NCBI RefSeq assembly: GCF_019749295.1
Contig: NZ_JACWFG010000012.1
Span: 1-64,000 of the forward strand
Reading direction: 5' to 3'
DNA length: 64,000 nt
Origin: Neobacillus niacini
GTDB lineage: Bacteria > Bacillota > Bacilli > Bacillales > Cytobacillaceae
The notes below the pieces were generated by a model that made no database searches, had not been told where the DNA came from, and saw nothing but the letters and a program-made list of their open reading frames with translations. This document shows positions 20,052 to 29,474 of this stretch, piece by piece (position 1 is the stretch's first letter; the number at the start of each line of letters is the position of its first letter). The position numbers and the translations under genes are program-made.

Positions 20052-20870
20052 TTATTTTACAGAACCCATCATTCCCGCAACAAAATGCTTTTGCATAATA
20101 AAGAAGATTAGCGCTGCTGGCAGAGTCGCAATAACGATGGCAGTCATGATGACACCAAAGTCAGGAGAATAACTCGAACCCAGGTTGGAAATTAGCAATG
20201 GAATCGTTTGATTTTCTGGTGACTGAAGCACAACCAGCGGCCAAAGGTAGCTGTTCCAGCTAGCCATGAACGTAATGATAGCAGCTGCTGCATACGTCGT
20301 TTTCATGGTTGGAATATAAATTCTGAAAAACACACCTAATTCCGTTAAACCGTCTATCCTTCCTGCTTCAAGGATATCCTTTGGAAACATCTTCGTACTC
20401 TGTCTAAAGAAAAAGATCAGAAAGGCAGTGGTAACTGTCGGCAGGATAACAGCCGAGATAGTATCAATTCCAATGAATGGCGCATTTTGTGATATCGTTC
20501 CAAACATTCTGAATAACGGTACCATTAATGCTGCAAATGGAATCATCATCGATAGCAGCAAGAAATTGAATAAATAATCTTTAGTCTTACTTTGATAAAT
20601 TTCAAATCCATAACCAGCCAATGAGGCAATCAGCATCCCTAAAATAGTAGTGATAATGGAAATCTTTGCTGAATTCATTAATGCTGGTACGAGATCTACT
20701 GTATTCAAGAGGTTGTTTAAATTCTCCATAAAATGGCTGCCTGGCAATAACCTTCCCTTTGTTACATCAACCGACTTATTCGTGGAGCTGACAATCATCC
20801 ATAAAAACGGGAAGATAGAAATGATAGCCGCAATTGTGAGAAACCCATAACCAAAGACTTTTTTAAGCAT
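20052..20870 (-). CDS. CUT1 galactoside ABC importer, inner permease (MalG/GanQ-like)
   Basis: A 272-residue permease with six hydrophobic segments and the EAA loop EAGRIDGLTELGVFFRIYIPTMK near residue 170-190, which docks the ATPase. ATG 20870 has AGGTGAT upstream and overlaps the end of the preceding permease by 8 nt (ATGCTTAA), implying coupling. With its partner it should form the channel for galacto-oligosaccharides delivered by the binding protein at 22217-23506. No ATPase gene is nearby. Confidence 0.85.
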   Translation of the reverse strand: MLKKVFGYGFLTIAAIISIFPFLWMIVSSTNKSVDVTKGRLLPGSHFMENLNNLLNTVDLVPALMNSAKISIITTILGMLIASLAGYGFEIYQSKTKDYLFNFLLLSMMIPFAALMVPLFRMFGTISQNAPFIGIDTISAVILPTVTTAFLIFFFRQSTKMFPKDILEAGRIDGLTELGVFFRIYIPTMKTTYAAAAIITFMASWNSYLWPLVVLQSPENQTIPLLISNLGSSYSPDFGVIMTAIVIATLPAALIFFIMQKHFVAGMMGSVK

Positions 20871-21786
20871 TTTTATCACCTGCCACTTTGAACTGAATAA
20901 TAGAGAAGATTACAATCAGAATTACAATTGCATATGAAACGGTCGCCGCATAGCCAAAGTCCGGAGTATATTTAAAGGATAGATTATAAATATACTGAGA
21001 GATGGTCATCGTAGCATTTCCTGGCCCACCCGCCGTAATATTCATAACTTCATCAAATAACTGAAGCGTCCCTATGGTGGAAGTAATCGAAGTAAACAAG
21101 ATAATAGGTTTTAACATTGGAATGGTAATCTTGAAAAAAGTTTGAATTGGGGAAGCCCCATCTATTTTTGCTGCTTCATAAATAGAATGATCCACGTTCT
21201 GCAGTGCAGATAGATAAAAGATCATATTATAACCGGTCCAACGCCATGTAATCGCGGCGATGATTGTAATTTTCGCCCAAAACGGATCTGTTAACCATGA
21301 AATCGGTTCTGCAATCAGTGACATCTTCATTAACATTATGTTCACGATGCCATCCTGTCCAAATAAGTATTTGAACGTAACAGAATAGGCAACAAGTGAA
21401 GTTACACACGGTAAGAAGATTGCTGTACGGAAAAACCCTTTAAACTTCAGCGTTTTATCATTTAGTAAAACAGAAATAAATAATGCAAGAATAATCATAA
21501 TGGGTACTTGAATGATTAAATAAATGACCGTATTTTTTACCGTAGTCAGAAATACTGGATCTTTTAATAAACGTGCATAATTCTCTAGGCCGACAAATGT
21601 TAAGTTTGTTCCTCTGCCGGATTGTAAAGACATGATGAATGCCTGAATCATTGGGTAAAAATAAAATAAACAAATCATTACAGCAGCTATAGCAACGAAT
21701 GACCAGCCAATAGCTGCGTTTTTCACTCGGAGTCCCCGAGTGGACTTAGCTGTTTGCATGGTTGGGTTGGCTTTTGCAGGTATCAC
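20863..21786 (-). CDS. CUT1 galactoside ABC importer, outer permease (MalF/GanP-like)
   Basis: A 307-residue permease with six transmembrane segments, an N-terminal cytoplasmic tail, and the EAA motif EAAKIDGASPIQTFFKITIPML near 215-235. The probable start is GTG at 21786 with AGGAG 11 nt upstream; an ATG nine codons in has no ribosome binding site. The 430 nt separating it from its binding-protein gene are unusually long for such an operon and hold a terminator-like hairpin and repeat cassette B. Confidence 0.85.
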   Translation of the reverse strand: MIPAKANPTMQTAKSTRGLRVKNAAIGWSFVAIAAVMICLFYFYPMIQAFIMSLQSGRGTNLTFVGLENYARLLKDPVFLTTVKNTVIYLIIQVPIMIILALFISVLLNDKTLKFKGFFRTAIFLPCVTSLVAYSVTFKYLFGQDGIVNIMLMKMSLIAEPISWLTDPFWAKITIIAAITWRWTGYNMIFYLSALQNVDHSIYEAAKIDGASPIQTFFKITIPMLKPIILFTSITSTIGTLQLFDEVMNITAGGPGNATMTISQYIYNLSFKYTPDFGYAATVSYAIVILIVIFSIIQFKVAGDKNA

Positions 21787-21841
21787 ATCTAGTCAGCTCC
21801 TAACTGAGGTTATGTTATTTCTGGTTTGACTTATTTTAAAA

Positions 21842-22118
21842 TAGGGTCTGTTAAAACTGAATGTTGATTTCACTGTGTTTGGAAAATAAGCGGAGAATTT
21901 CCGTTTAAATTGGGAAATTCTATTATTCCCTTAAGAATAGGCGGAGTTTTTCCGCTTATTGCATCCAAATCCTTGGAATTTGTCTTCTTTATAGCAGTTA
22001 ACCGGAATATCTCCGCTTATAACTCTTCTTAAGGTTCCTCTCTAAACAATAGACGGAAATTCTCCGCCTATGAATTCTCACCACAGCATGAAAGTCAACA
22101 ATGAATAATAACAGAGCC
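21842..22118. repeat. Repeat cassette B: four ~55-bp-spaced palindromic units
   Basis: Four related palindromic units (ataagcggagaatttccg near 21888, ataggcggagtttttccgc near 21937, ccggaatatctccgcttat near 21999, gacggaaattctccgccta near 22053) lie about 55 bp apart. They are preceded by tgttgatttcactgtgttt (21862-21880), the complement of the sequence in cassette A, and bounded by ggtctgttaa and taacagagcc. The cassette sits between the binding-protein gene and the permease genes of one importer. Nothing coding is supported in it. Confidence 0.65.
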
Positions 22119-22130
22119 TTAAAAGAAAAG

Positions 22131-22202
22131 CTCCGAGACTCTCGCCTGACACTGTTCGCTCCACTAAACCAAAGAGGAGAAGCCGGCGAGTACCCGAAGC
22201 TT
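22131..22202 (-). promoter_or_regulatory. Terminator-like hairpin behind the galactoside binding-protein gene
   Basis: On the minus strand GCTTCGGGTACTCGCC pairs imperfectly with GGCGAGAGTCTCGGAGC across a ~35-nt loop and is followed by TTTTCTTTT. It stands 15 nt behind the stop at 22217. It probably attenuates transcription into the permease genes, giving excess binding protein. Confidence 0.6.
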
Positions 22203-22216
22203 ATATTCATATGAAA

Positions 22217-23506
22217 TTATTTCACTTGTGTTTCTGCTTGACCTTGAGCGTCTTTTAGCGCCTTATCAAGTTCCTTACCTTTAATATAGTTTTGTGCTTC
22301 TACTGCAAGAATGTCTTCGATTGCATATGTGTGTAAACCGAAGTTTACTTGTGGAATTTCTGCTGTCCAGGCAGCGAAATCAGCAATGATTTTCTGTCCG
22401 CCAAAGAATTCATCTGCAGCCTGATACGCTTCACCTTCAGATGCTGGCTTATACGTTCCAATCGCTCCAATTTCCTTATTGATTGTTTGATAGAATTCAA
22501 CACTTGAGCCAAACGTTTTTGCTAGGAAATCTGCTGCTTTTTCTTTTCCTGGTACATTAAGAACATACCAAGAGCTTCCTCCTAAGTTTGAAGCATTAAC
22601 AGAATCAGCTACACCAGGTAGTGTAGGGAATGGTACAACTGCCCATTTACCAGATTGTGAAGCTTCAGCCTTAATAGAAGGAGTGATCCAGTTACCTGTT
22701 GGCACAGTTGCCACTTCACCGCTATTGAATCCTGCTAAGAATTGACTCCAGTCAGATACAGGTTTCACTAAATCTGCATCTAAAAGCTTTTTATATGTTT
22801 CAAAAGCTGCTTTTAGTGCTTCATTGTCTGCCAAGTTAGGTGTTACACCATCTTCTTCTAAGTACCATGAGCCAGCAGTTTGGATCATCATACGAATTAA
22901 TCCAAGGTCATTTGGATCTTGCGTTAACATTTGCTTACCAGTTGTTTCTTTTACTTTTTTACCGATTTCAATGTACTTGTCCCAATCGATGTTTTGCAAA
23001 TCTTCAACGGTATAACCAGCTTGCTCTAAATAATCTGTTCTAACGTATAATCCTGTTACTCCCGTATCAAATGGAAGACCATAGTTTTTACCTTCAAAGC
23101 TTGTTGGAGCAATTTTATAATCTGCAAAGTCTTCTGCTTTAAATGATCCAGTCATTTCATGGAACATGTCAGGATATGCCTGCAAGAAGCTTTGTGCACG
23201 ATAATCTTCAATTAAAACAACGTTGGGAAGCCCTTTTGTAGTTCCAGAGCTCAAGCTTGTGTTAAGCTTTTGAATAATGTCATCTTGTGCATTTTCAATA
23301 ATTTCAATCTCTACGTCTTTATCCTCAGATGCATATGCTTCTCTGGCTAATTCCATAGCTTTTATATTAAAATTTGGATCCCATGCCCACACAGTTACTT
23401 TATTTGAATCTTTTGCATCTCCGGAAGTATCTTTTGTTTTTGACCCCGAAGAACAGGCAGTCAACAACAGTAGGCTTACTAAAAACAGAGCAAGTACTTT
23501 CTTCAT
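22217..23506 (-). CDS. CUT1 galactoside-binding lipoprotein
   Basis: A 429-residue extracellular solute-binding protein of the SBP_bac_1 family (maltose-binding-protein fold). The signal peptide ends with the lipobox LTAC (Cys18) followed by a Ser/Gly/Lys-rich linker. Cluster position (kinase/regulator upstream, permeases and beta-galactosidase downstream) makes it comparable to GanS/CycB of Bacillus, which binds galacto-oligosaccharides. The start has TTGGGGGAATATCA-ATG. Substrate is inferred from the neighbouring GH2 and GH36 enzymes. Confidence 0.85.
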   Translation of the reverse strand: MKKVLALFLVSLLLLTACSSGSKTKDTSGDAKDSNKVTVWAWDPNFNIKAMELAREAYASEDKDVEIEIIENAQDDIIQKLNTSLSSGTTKGLPNVVLIEDYRAQSFLQAYPDMFHEMTGSFKAEDFADYKIAPTSFEGKNYGLPFDTGVTGLYVRTDYLEQAGYTVEDLQNIDWDKYIEIGKKVKETTGKQMLTQDPNDLGLIRMMIQTAGSWYLEEDGVTPNLADNEALKAAFETYKKLLDADLVKPVSDWSQFLAGFNSGEVATVPTGNWITPSIKAEASQSGKWAVVPFPTLPGVADSVNASNLGGSSWYVLNVPGKEKAADFLAKTFGSSVEFYQTINKEIGAIGTYKPASEGEAYQAADEFFGGQKIIADFAAWTAEIPQVNFGLHTYAIEDILAVEAQNYIKGKELDKALKDAQGQAETQVK

Positions 23507-23539
23507 TGATATTCCCCCAAGTGATTATGATATTGGTTT

Positions 23540-23553
23540 TGTAAGCGCTGTCC
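23540..23553 (-). promoter_or_regulatory. cre-like site upstream of the galactoside binding-protein gene
   Basis: GGACAGCGCTTACA on the minus strand matches the CcpA cre consensus TGWNANCGNTNWCA with one mismatch. It lies 34-47 nt before the ATG, in the likely 5' untranslated region, a position compatible with carbon catabolite repression. Confidence 0.5.
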
Positions 23554-23683
23554 GCCTTACATTTCTTATGTTAGCACCAGCCCGGGGTTAACTGTTAGGA
23601 CGATATTTCTATCATTTTGTACTATTTTCAGATAAATGGTTCCGTTTACATTTACAGATTTGTACTTTCTTTAGATACTTGGA

Positions 23684-25441
23684 TTATTTTTGAATGGGAA
23701 GTATTATCCGGACCTTTGTCCCTTCTCCCAGGGTGCTTGATATGGTTACTCCATACTCTTCTCCATAAATTAGCTGAATACGCTCATGCACGTTTCGTAC
23801 ACCAATACCTGAAAAATGCTGCTGTTTACGCTTCGTGTCTGGAAGTGTGTTATCCTCTGAAACTTCCATTCCATCACCATTATCAATAACCTCACAAGTA
23901 AGGGTATTCCCGTCCTGCCAGACTAAGACATTAATATAACCTGACGGCTTACGGATAAATCCATGGAAAAAGGAGTTCTCCATAAAAGGCTGAAGAATCA
24001 GTTTTGGTATCTCCAAATCCATACAATCAGGCGTGACAAAATAGTTTACCTTAATCCGGTCACCATAGCGCTTCTGATTAATTAATACGTAATTCTTTAA
24101 ATTATCAATTTCCTGCTTAACAGTTATGGTTTCACTAACATTGCCTATCGTGTTCTGAAGCAAAGAAATCAATGCATTAATGGTCGCTTCACTCTCTTCT
24201 TTACCGCCTTGTTGGACCATAAATTTAATGGATGTCAGTGTATTGTATAAAAAGTGCGGGTTAATTTGCTGCTGCAGGGCAGCAAGTTCAGCGTTCCGCT
24301 GATTTTTTTGTGAGACGACAAGCTGGTCCACATACTCATGAAGTTCATCAAGCATCGAGTTAAATGCATGCCCGATTTGCTTTGTTTCATATGTACCCGA
24401 AACAGTTACATACTTGTCAAATTCGTGCTTAGAAGTACTTCCAATTTGCTTTACCAGCTTTGATAATGAATTGGTCATTCTTCTTGAGGCGAAGAACACA
24501 ATGATCAGTGCCACAAAGACTATCCCCATTGAAATAAGCACAATCTTCTTCTTATCGATTAGTGTGCCGAATACTGTTTCTTTATCGATGATATTAAACA
24601 TGTACATTTCGAGGGATGGCAGAAACTCCATCAAGATAATTTGTTCTTTTCCCAAAAAGTTTTTAACCAAGTAATCTTTTGGTTCAGACACTATTTCATC
24701 GGCATACTGAAGCAGCTCCTCTGACTTTTCACCGATTAGCTTTGTCCGATCACTCGACATAATAACCCCAGATTTGTTTACTAAGAAAACATGATTACCA
24801 GGACTCGTGTAGTTGGAGTAAAACTCTCTAAATTCATTTTCTTTAATCGCGAAATACATCGTTCCATAGCCAATTCCAGATGTTCGTTCCATTAACGCTT
24901 TCGAAGTGACTATGTAATTTCCATCCTCTTTATCAGGACGCACATCGTATTGGTACATCAATCGCTTAGGTTCTTTAAGCGTATTCTTGAATATGTTACC
25001 CGACTTCAACTCATCATCAGTAATAGGCCAATAGGTCCGGTCAGTCGAGTAAATAATTCCATTTGTACCCGTGACGATGATACTTGTTTCGTAAGTGTCC
25101 ACACTGGACTCTATTCGATTCATCTGTTGACCCAGCGTAAAATAAGCATTCAAGCGCTGTACATTGGAACTCTCTTCTGTAAGAATTCTCTTAATGGTGC
25201 CGCTCTGCAATAACTTGTTAGATGCGACAACGACCGAATAATTATAGGTCTCAAAGCTATCTTTCACCTGATCCATTACTTTCGCATTCGTAATACTGAA
25301 CTTCTCAAAAAAGAATTGTTCTGACATCCGAATCGTAGTCCACGTTATCGTGATAGAAACGGTGATAATGATGATAACACTAATCAGAAACATGGTGATA
25401 AATAAGTTGTTATGTCTAAACCGTTCAGGAATTAATCTCAT
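23684..25441 (-). CDS. YesM-type sensor histidine kinase of the galactoside locus
   Basis: A 585-residue kinase with TM1 near 14-34, a large extracytoplasmic sensor (about 35-298, double-Cache-like in length), TM2 near 299-318, a HAMP-like linker, phosphoacceptor H396 in QQQINPHFLYNTL, and an HATPase domain with PFMENSFFHG and GIGVRNVHERI. It lies 14 nt behind its regulator gene. Unlike the system at 4.5-8.6 kb it has its own large sensor domain, so it should detect ligand itself or through the CUT1 binding protein. The ligand is unknown. Confidence 0.87.
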   Translation of the reverse strand: MRLIPERFRHNNLFITMFLISVIIIITVSITITWTTIRMSEQFFFEKFSITNAKVMDQVKDSFETYNYSVVVASNKLLQSGTIKRILTEESSNVQRLNAYFTLGQQMNRIESSVDTYETSIIVTGTNGIIYSTDRTYWPITDDELKSGNIFKNTLKEPKRLMYQYDVRPDKEDGNYIVTSKALMERTSGIGYGTMYFAIKENEFREFYSNYTSPGNHVFLVNKSGVIMSSDRTKLIGEKSEELLQYADEIVSEPKDYLVKNFLGKEQIILMEFLPSLEMYMFNIIDKETVFGTLIDKKKIVLISMGIVFVALIIVFFASRRMTNSLSKLVKQIGSTSKHEFDKYVTVSGTYETKQIGHAFNSMLDELHEYVDQLVVSQKNQRNAELAALQQQINPHFLYNTLTSIKFMVQQGGKEESEATINALISLLQNTIGNVSETITVKQEIDNLKNYVLINQKRYGDRIKVNYFVTPDCMDLEIPKLILQPFMENSFFHGFIRKPSGYINVLVWQDGNTLTCEVIDNGDGMEVSEDNTLPDTKRKQQHFSGIGVRNVHERIQLIYGEEYGVTISSTLGEGTKVRIILPIQK

Positions 25442-25455
25442 CTTGATACCATCTC

Positions 25456-26973
25456 TTATCTCGTGTTTTGTTTTCTTCTATATTGGCTTGGTGAAAGGCC
25501 CGTAATTTTTTTAAACACTTTGCAAAAATAACTGTGATCGGAATAACCAACCATACCGCTGATTTCGGAAATCGTTGCCCTTCCCTCAACAAGAAGCTTT
25601 GATGCTTCTTCTATTCGAATCCGATTTAAATATTCAATAAAACCTTCAGTATTATGAGTTGAAAAATAACTTGATAAATAGGAAGGATTAAAATGAAAAT
25701 GCTTGGCCACATCTGTAAGGGTCAGCGGCTCCGCATAATGTTCCTTGATGAATTCCAACAGCTTTTTCATATTCTGATTGTCGAGAGGATTTTGGGAAGA
25801 AGAAATACATTGTTTCGCTTCCTGAATAAACTTATCCAATTGACCTTTTACCTCTTTAGAAGTTTGTGCTTCTTCAATCGATTTAAAATATGAATACTTC
25901 GCATGATCCAATTCCTTTACATCGTACTCCATGTTTCCAAGGAGAATCGTAGTATTAAAGACAATGTTCCCGATAAATGCCTTATATTCGTATACATCTA
26001 ATGTGTAACATTCAGAGAGTTTTGTTACATGTTCCTGAAGATAGTTAAAAGCTGCGTCAAAGTTTCTCCGTTTAAATTCGTCTGTAAACCAATCCAAATT
26101 AAATCCTTCGACTGCCGGCTCTTGATTAGGCAAGTTCTGTTTCATTAAAAGGTGCTGCTCAGAAAAATAAAAACGATAATTTAAAAGTTTTATCAGACTT
26201 TCTTTGTAAATGACTCCCAACTGAGAAAACTCCGTGAAGGTTTCAGTAAGAACAAAGCCATAGCTCTCATTTGACTCTCCGAGCTGCTTAGCAAATTTAA
26301 TAAAATCAGAAAAATCATCCCCGTTTACAAGGACAATATTTGTGTCGTAATAAAAGGAGTAATTCTCTTGTCCGAACTCCGCTTCAATTTTCCCCTTAAT
26401 ATGTTTAGGAAGTTCACTTTCCCCACTCTTTAACACAACACCCATTAAGGAAAATTTACGATAAGGAAACACTTCAGAAAGCTTCTCGACATCATAATTA
26501 ACTTCATAGCCTGAAATCAATTTCTGTATTATTTGCCCAACAGAAAGGTCCACTGAAGCATGGTTGTCCATCATTTGAAGTGACGGAATTCGGTCAGCTG
26601 CCGCCTTCAATGCTTTTAACAGTCCTATTGCATCCAGCTTAGGCTTAAGAATATAATCAATCACTCCACTTTGGAAGGTAGAGCGGACATAATCAAAGTC
26701 CCCAAAACTACTGAGGATAATCACTTCAATCTGCGGATAACGCTCCTTTACAATTCTCGTTAACTCTTCACCGTCCATAATCGGCATTACGATATCTGTT
26801 AGTATGATATGTGGATGTTTCATCTCAATTATTTCAAGTGCTTCTACACCGTTCGAGGCTTCTCCAACAATTTCGAAACCTTCTTGTTCCCAATTTAAGT
26901 AATGCTTAATACCCTGTCTAATTAATTGTTCATCGTCAACAATAAGTACTCTTCCCAGCTCCCCAACTGTCAA
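25456..26973 (-). CDS. YesN-type response regulator of the galactoside locus
   Basis: A 505-residue protein: receiver domain 8-125 with phosphoacceptor D60 in LTDIVMP, a long linker, and a C-terminal AraC double helix-turn-helix (about 405-503) with GYSDHSYFCKVFKK and GLSPSQYRR. The start is TTG at 26973 with GGAGGG 9 nt upstream. It is the first gene of a regulator-kinase pair and probably activates the binding-protein promoter downstream. Tandem repeats occupy the DNA upstream. Confidence 0.87.
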   Translation of the reverse strand: MTVGELGRVLIVDDEQLIRQGIKHYLNWEQEGFEIVGEASNGVEALEIIEMKHPHIILTDIVMPIMDGEELTRIVKERYPQIEVIILSSFGDFDYVRSTFQSGVIDYILKPKLDAIGLLKALKAAADRIPSLQMMDNHASVDLSVGQIIQKLISGYEVNYDVEKLSEVFPYRKFSLMGVVLKSGESELPKHIKGKIEAEFGQENYSFYYDTNIVLVNGDDFSDFIKFAKQLGESNESYGFVLTETFTEFSQLGVIYKESLIKLLNYRFYFSEQHLLMKQNLPNQEPAVEGFNLDWFTDEFKRRNFDAAFNYLQEHVTKLSECYTLDVYEYKAFIGNIVFNTTILLGNMEYDVKELDHAKYSYFKSIEEAQTSKEVKGQLDKFIQEAKQCISSSQNPLDNQNMKKLLEFIKEHYAEPLTLTDVAKHFHFNPSYLSSYFSTHNTEGFIEYLNRIRIEEASKLLVEGRATISEISGMVGYSDHSYFCKVFKKITGLSPSQYRRKQNTR

Positions 26974-27075
26974 AGCCTATCCCTCCAGATGGTGAATATT
27001 TTGATACATCCTATTCTATATAGTTTTTTCAATTTGGGAAAGGTTGAAGATATTACCTAGTGAAGGTTTATAGCA

Positions 27076-27474
27076 CACGCTGACAGAAGGATTTGTCCTT
27101 CATTCGGGGTCTTGAGGACTAATCGTTCACGCCTGCAGAAGGATTTGTCCTTCATACGGGGTCTTAAGGACAAATCGTTCACGCCTGCAGAAGGATTTGT
27201 CCTTCATACGGGGTCTTGAGGACTAATCGTTCACGCCTGCAGAAGGATTTGTCCTTCATACGGGGTCTTAAGGACAAATCCTTCACGCCTGCAGAAGGAT
27301 TTGTCCTTCATACGGGGCCTTGAGGACTAATCGTTCACGCCTACAGAAGGATTTGTCCTTCATACGGGGTCTTGAGGACAAATCGTTCATGCCTACAGAA
27401 GGATTTGTCCTTCATTCAGGGTCTTAAGGACAAATCGTTCACGCCGATAGAAGGATTTGTCCTTCATCGGATTC
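27076..27474. repeat. 52-bp tandem repeat array, 7.7 copies
   Basis: Units start at 27076, 27128, 27180, 27232, 27284, 27336, 27388 and a partial one at 27440. Each is exactly 52 bp and contains gaaggatttgtccttc (itself palindromic) and, in the second half, aaggacaaatcgttc or gaggactaatcgttc, so each unit can fold on itself. Copies 1, 3 and 5 carry the gaggacta version and 2, 4 and 7 the aaggacaa version, suggesting growth by 104-bp dimers. Units adjoin with no unique spacers, so it is not CRISPR. Nothing coding is supported in 26974-27591. Confidence 0.95.
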
Positions 27475-27522
27475 TTGGTCACATTCGTAAGAAAACGCGG
27501 TGCAATGTTAGAATTATAAAAT

Positions 27523-27547
27523 GGCTGTCGAGACTTTATCGACAGCC
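27523..27547 (-). terminator. Terminator of the uronide operon
   Basis: A perfect 9-bp stem GGCTGTCGA / TCGACAGCC with a 7-nt loop is followed by ATTTTAT on the minus strand, about 45 nt behind the DUF2264 gene stop. The T-tract is modest. Confidence 0.65.
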
Positions 27548-27591
27548 TGAGTAGACACCCATTACAGTACCTTTTTAGCATATTTTCGGTG

Positions 27592-29457
27592 TTATGTTGT
27601 AACTGCTTCTTTTGGAATGACCACTTTTTGTGCCCCATGTGTAATTATAATTTCATCATCATATAAATCGACATGGGGTACTCTATCCCATTGGCTTAAG
27701 TTATTCTCACTTATTGGTTCTCCAAACACAGCGTTTACCAGCCAGTGTCTGCCAGGCTTTAAACTGCCTTTTACTGTTGGGATCACCGTTCTTGGATTTA
27801 TGAGATTCGTATTTGCATTTGCATAGACTAAATCTGGCTGACCTTGTCCATAAATGGTTACAACGCCGCTCGCTCCCCAAGGTAATCTCGCTAATCCTTC
27901 TTGCTTATTTAGAATGACCTCAGCCTTTTGGCCTTTATATTCCTTATTTTCCATTCCTAATGCAAATCCGCCGTCTGCGTAATCGAGGCTTCGGCCATTC
28001 TCAATACAATGAATTCGAACATGCCATGGTGCTCCTGCGACAAGCCACGTTTTAATATCGACATCGTCGAAAGGTTTCCACTGGGTGTAGATGACATTTT
28101 CTGAAACACTAAAGTCTACACATGTTTTTTTACCTCTAAAAAGATTGTCTCCCTCACTAACCGCTAACATGGAATCAAAGGCACCTTGTGAGAGTCCCCA
28201 ATCCGCTTTTGGCACACTAAAACCAAATAGATTAGAGTAAGCAAATTTTTCATATTTGGCGGCTGCATGCGGATGTTCATTGGTATGCTTATACCCAGCA
28301 TTAAATGCAACCGTATGACCTCGTTCTTCCTGCCTGCATAAAATGAACCGCGGATATTTTTGAACAACTCTCTCCTTTAATAACGGAAGGGGCTTTTCCT
28401 CTGCCTGCCAAAATGGGTGTTCCTGAGGCAGTGCTGCCAATAAGAAGGTTTTAAGCGCCCAATAAGGTGAACCAGGAGCATTGTAGTTTTCTGCCATCAC
28501 CAAATTTGGATAACAATAACCAATCGTTAGCAGCCCATTGGTGTCGAATATAGGCTGTTTAAACCACCAGCGAAGGTTTCTCAAAATGAGTCCCTTCATT
28601 TCGCCTAGCGTAAAAGGTTCAACACCAGCATAAACGAGCGCGCTCCAAAAGGCAGATTGTGAGAATCGATAAGCTAGACTTCTGCCATATGGCAGTGCTG
28701 ATCCATCCTTTGAAAACCAATAGATAAAATCCTTAGCAAACAAGGCTGCCCTGTTTCTATACTTCTCTGCCCTTTCAGGATCGTCCTTTTCCATTAGTTT
28801 TGCATAAAACAAGCTATAAAAATGAATCGCAAAAGGAACATAATAGTCACAATGAGCCTCTGTTCCATCAGCGTACCAGCCTTCGTCTAAATAAAATTCA
28901 TCGATTCTCTCAAGATTCTTTTCTATCTTTTCCCGATCATAGGGTAATCCTGCTGCTTTAAAACCGAGGTTAACCATCACAGGGAAGAACAGCCAATTAC
29001 AATCATAAACGCTGATTTGGTTAATTTGATTCAGCCATGTAAAGAGGTTTTCTTTCTCAAAATCATTAAGCGGAGCCCAAACTTTTTCAGGAATGAGTGC
29101 AAGAGCATAGCCAAATGCCGCCATTTCTACAGCACGCTGATCATAGTCTGTGATTTCACCCCAATATTCCTCATGAGAAGGATTTGTACCGTTCTTGATT
29201 CCTTCCAAGCAAAGATCATAAATCTCGGAGTTTTCTCCTCCTGCCAATAAAGGAACAATTCCCCAAAGCACCCTGGAGAAACCTTCAAAACCCGCTATAT
29301 CATCGGAGTAACTTGCACCTGTGCTTCCTACTTCTACATGAGCCCTTCCCTTGCTGTAATAATGGTTCAAAGGCTCGACTATTTGTTTTACTGCCTTTAT
29401 TAAATCTTCTCGAGATTGGAGTGGATTCTTTTGAATGTGCAAATCAACTTTTAGCAT
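27592..29457 (-). CDS. DUF2264 domain protein, uronide-locus enzyme of unknown reaction
   Basis: A 621-residue cytoplasmic protein with no signal peptide. I recognise the DUF2264 family from the N-terminus (DIAGFEGFSR at 53-62, then many Trp/Tyr/Asp-rich helices such as GWYADGTEAHCDYY) and the C-terminal beta-rich part after HPHAAAKYEK. The aromatic- and acid-rich helical N-terminal half resembles the (alpha/alpha)-barrel enzymes that act on uronic-acid oligosaccharides. It is the last gene after the lyase and GH88 genes, which suggests a hydrolase or lyase-like role on the imported oligosaccharide. The start has an AGGT site 8 nt upstream of ATG. The reaction is not established to my knowledge. 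Confidence 0.75.
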   Translation of the reverse strand: MLKVDLHIQKNPLQSREDLIKAVKQIVEPLNHYYSKGRAHVEVGSTGASYSDDIAGFEGFSRVLWGIVPLLAGGENSEIYDLCLEGIKNGTNPSHEEYWGEITDYDQRAVEMAAFGYALALIPEKVWAPLNDFEKENLFTWLNQINQISVYDCNWLFFPVMVNLGFKAAGLPYDREKIEKNLERIDEFYLDEGWYADGTEAHCDYYVPFAIHFYSLFYAKLMEKDDPERAEKYRNRAALFAKDFIYWFSKDGSALPYGRSLAYRFSQSAFWSALVYAGVEPFTLGEMKGLILRNLRWWFKQPIFDTNGLLTIGYCYPNLVMAENYNAPGSPYWALKTFLLAALPQEHPFWQAEEKPLPLLKERVVQKYPRFILCRQEERGHTVAFNAGYKHTNEHPHAAAKYEKFAYSNLFGFSVPKADWGLSQGAFDSMLAVSEGDNLFRGKKTCVDFSVSENVIYTQWKPFDDVDIKTWLVAGAPWHVRIHCIENGRSLDYADGGFALGMENKEYKGQKAEVILNKQEGLARLPWGASGVVTIYGQGQPDLVYANANTNLINPRTVIPTVKGSLKPGRHWLVNAVFGEPISENNLSQWDRVPHVDLYDDEIIITHGAQKVVIPKEAVTT

Positions 29458-29474
29458 ACTAGGGTACCTGCCTT

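Noticed and set aside
27076..27474. CRISPR array
   Set aside because: Units adjoin each other with no unique spacers, the repeat is 52 bp, and no cas genes are in the window. It is a simple tandem repeat.
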